DNA from: Flavobacterium suaedae
GTDB lineage: Bacteria; Bacteroidota; Bacteroidia; Flavobacteriales; Flavobacteriaceae
NCBI RefSeq assembly: GCF_014642915.1
Contig: NZ_BMJE01000004.1
Span: forward strand, 1-64,000
Reading direction: 5' to 3'
DNA: 64,000 bases
Below the pieces are notes generated by a model. That model was not told the DNA's origin. It was given only the letters and a program-made list of their open reading frames with translations, and searched no databases. The stretch's first letter is position 1; each line of letters starts with the position of its first letter. This document shows positions 62,022-64,000 of the stretch, piece by piece. The position numbers and the translations under genes were made by a program.

Positions 62022-64000
62022 ATGACCCATACCCAATATATAGCTGCTCAGGTAGCAGCATCAGCCAAAAGTATACAAAGCACTTTACAACTCCTTAATG
62101 AGGACTGCACCATACCCTTTATAGCCCGTTACCGTAAAGACAAAACCGGTAACTTAGATGAGGTAGTAATAGAGCAGATAGCGAAGCTCAACCAAGCCTA
62201 TGAGGCAATTATAAAGCGTAAAGAAGCCATATTAAAAAGCATTGAGGAGCAAAATGCCCTTACACCCGAATTACAGGATAAAATCAATAACAGTTTCGAC
62301 CTTACGGAGCTGGAAGACTTGTACTTGCCCTATAAAAAACGCCGAAAAACCAAAGCCGACACCGCCCGCGAAAACGGATTGGAACCGTTGGCAAAAATAA
62401 TCATGGCACAAAACGCCGATGATATCGACTATATAGCAGGCAAGTACCTGAACGATAAAGTTGCCAACGAAGACGAGGCACTGCAAGGCGCACGCGATAT
62501 TATAGCCGAGTGGATTAACGAAAATATGTACATCCGTAAAAACTTGCGCCGTATTTTCGGCCGCAAAGCGGCAATTACTACCAAACCCGTTAAAGATGCC
62601 GACCCTGAAAAAGCGCAGAAATTTTCGCAATACCTTGACTGGAGCGAAAACCTGGCCAAAGCACCATCGCACCGTCTGCTGGCAATACTCCGTGCCGAAG
62701 CAGAGGGTATCATCAAATTCAAAATAGAAGTGGATAACGATGAGGTGCTCGACCTTATGGAGCAGTCAATCATCAAAAAACCGAATGCAGCAACCACAGC
62801 ACACCTGCAAAAAGCCATAGCCGACAGTTATAAACGCCTGCTTGCACCCGCCATTAGCAATGAAGTATTGCAGGAGGCAAAAGCCAAAGCCGATGCCGTA
62901 GCAATACAAGTATTTGCTGATAATTTAGGGCAGTTACTGCTTGCACCACCGTTGGGCGAAAAGCGCATAATGGCAATAGATCCCGGCTATCGTTCGGGGT
63001 GTAAAGTAGTCTGCCTCGACGAAAAAGGCGACTTGCTGTATAACGAAACCATATTTCCGCACCCGCCGCAAAAAGAGTCGGCTGTTGCCATGAAAAAAAT
63101 CCGCAGTATGGTTAATGCCTATAAAATAGAGGCGATATCCATTGGCAACGGCACGGCAAGCCGCGAAACCGAGCATTTTATTAAAAAAATAGCGTGGGAT
63201 ACGCCACCGGAAGTATTTGTGGTAAGCGAAGCGGGGGCATCGGTATATTCCGCATCAAAAATTGCCCGTGCCGAGTTCCCGAATTATGATGTTACCGTTA
63301 GGGGAGCGGTATCTATTGGGCGCAGGCTTAGCGACCCCCTTGCCGAGCTCGTAAAAATAGAACCCAAAGCCATAGGCGTAGGGCAGTATCAGCACGATGT
63401 TGATCAAACTAAACTTAAAGAAGAACTGGATACCGTAGTGATGCGTTGCGTTAATTCGGTAGGGGTAAACCTGAATACTGCCAGTACAGCATTGCTCAGT
63501 TATGTATCGGGAATAGGGGAGAAGCTCGCCGAAAACATAGTAAACTACCGTAGTGAAAACGGTGCTTTTGAAGATAGAAAACAACTGAAAAAAGTACCCC
63601 GACTGGGCGAAAAAGCCTATCAGCAGGCAGCAGCATTTGTGCGCATACCCAATGCTAAAAATCCGTTAGATAATAGTGCGGTACACCCCGAAGCCTACGC
63701 TATTGTTGAAAAAATGGCAAAGGATTTGAAACTAAAAACTTCAGATTTAATTTCGAATAAGGAAGCCATTGCTAAAATAAACCCATCAACTTATGCTACC
63801 GAACAGGTAGGGGTTTTGGTACTGAAAGATATACTAAAAGAACTTGAAAAACCGGGACTTGACCCGCGAAAGTCGGCTAAAATGTTTGAATTCGACCCAA
63901 ATGTAAAATCAATTACCGATTTGCATACAGGTATGATATTACCGGGTATTGTAAATAACATTACCAACTTTGGCTGTTTTGTAGATGTGGGCATTAAAGA
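62022..64000 (+). CDS. tex: Tex-family RNA-binding protein, cut by the window end
   Basis: The frame from ATG at 62022 remains open to the last base (about 659 residues visible). The N terminus MTHTQYIAAQVAASAKSIQSTLQLLNEDCTIPFIARYRKDKTGNLDE is the Tex signature. The YqgF/RuvX-like nuclease domain has LGEKRIMAIDPGYRSGCK, followed by ISIGNGTASRETEHFI. Helix-hairpin-helix repeats follow (LLSYVSGIGEKLAENIVNYRSENGAFEDRKQLKKVPRLGEKAYQQAAAF), and the C-terminal S1 domain begins at MILPGIVNNITNFGCFVDVG. Tex is involved in transcription and RNA handling. The last ~50 residues are missing because of the window edge, not truncation. Confidence 0.95.
   Translation, partial: MTHTQYIAAQVAASAKSIQSTLQLLNEDCTIPFIARYRKDKTGNLDEVVIEQIAKLNQAYEAIIKRKEAILKSIEEQNALTPELQDKINNSFDLTELEDLYLPYKKRRKTKADTARENGLEPLAKIIMAQNADDIDYIAGKYLNDKVANEDEALQGARDIIAEWINENMYIRKNLRRIFGRKAAITTKPVKDADPEKAQKFSQYLDWSENLAKAPSHRLLAILRAEAEGIIKFKIEVDNDEVLDLMEQSIIKKPNAATTAHLQKAIADSYKRLLAPAISNEVLQEAKAKADAVAIQVFADNLGQLLLAPPLGEKRIMAIDPGYRSGCKVVCLDEKGDLLYNETIFPHPPQKESAVAMKKIRSMVNAYKIEAISIGNGTASRETEHFIKKIAWDTPPEVFVVSEAGASVYSASKIARAEFPNYDVTVRGAVSIGRRLSDPLAELVKIEPKAIGVGQYQHDVDQTKLKEELDTVVMRCVNSVGVNLNTASTALLSYVSGIGEKLAENIVNYRSENGAFEDRKQLKKVPRLGEKAYQQAAAFVRIPNAKNPLDNSAVHPEAYAIVEKMAKDLKLKTSDLISNKEAIAKINPSTYATEQVGVLVLKDILKELEKPGLDPRKSAKMFEFDPNVKSITDLHTGMILPGIVNNITNFGCFVDVGIK

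Overview
The window is a chromosomal segment from a member of the Bacteroidetes, most likely Flavobacteriaceae (Flavobacterium or a near relative). The evidence is a low-GC sequence, Bacteroidetes-type promoters (TTG, about 19 bases, TAnnTTTG), HmuY/HmuR heme uptake, many lineage-typical families (DUF3078, DUF2480, DUF4837, DUF4175, GIN-domain proteins), a GlnRS plus GluRS pair, and a SUF-only Fe-S assembly route. No plasmid, prophage, rRNA operon, CRISPR array or insertion sequence is visible.

Layout. Positions 1-18.4 kb hold a SUF iron-sulfur locus, transcribed leftward, split in two by a heme-acquisition block. SufA-like, SufB, SufC, a small four-helix-bundle protein and SufD lie at 13.8-18.3 kb. 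SufS, a lipoprotein, SufE and a SufT-like protein, then DUF2480 and DUF3078, lie at 0.2-4.3 kb. Between the halves are hmuTUV-hmuS (rightward) and hmuR-hmuY (leftward), whose promoter regions share a 13-base word that could be an iron-regulated operator. From 18.5 to 28.7 kb most genes run rightward: a metallo-beta-lactamase-fold hydrolase, subtilase and M1 peptidases, an S24 repressor divergent from rnpA, DUF4349, a CtpA-like protease and an OmpA-like protein. From 28.8 to 29.5 kb there is a repeat island: a GIY-YIG nuclease gene closely flanked by REPIN-like elements. From 29.5 to 57 kb most genes run leftward: envelope lipoproteins, a LysM transglycosylase, pgk, a Pif1-like helicase, mnmG, ybeY, DUF4175, glnS, GIN proteins and rnr, with holB, gltX, an SPFH protein, folB and tRNA-Cys on the other strand. 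From 57.1 kb to the end all genes run rightward: DUF2007, rpiB, a CDF metal exporter, an AT-rich restriction-modification gene and tex (cut by the window end).

The signals most worth a second look are these. (1) The GIY-YIG gene at 28.9 kb sits between three full REPIN-like units and a 17-base direct repeat. (2) Three near-perfect parS (ParB-binding) palindromes lie about 40 bp apart between mnmG and ybeY, with a fourth just past the end of mnmG. (3) A 613-bp AT-rich gap before rpiB has three TTATCAACA DnaA-box-like words at the point where gene orientation switches, and is a candidate oriC. (4) A single-gene nuclease-methylase-specificity protein looks horizontally acquired. (5) Two gene-free regions have the structure of small RNA genes. 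All functional calls rest on motif recognition by eye; no database search was possible.
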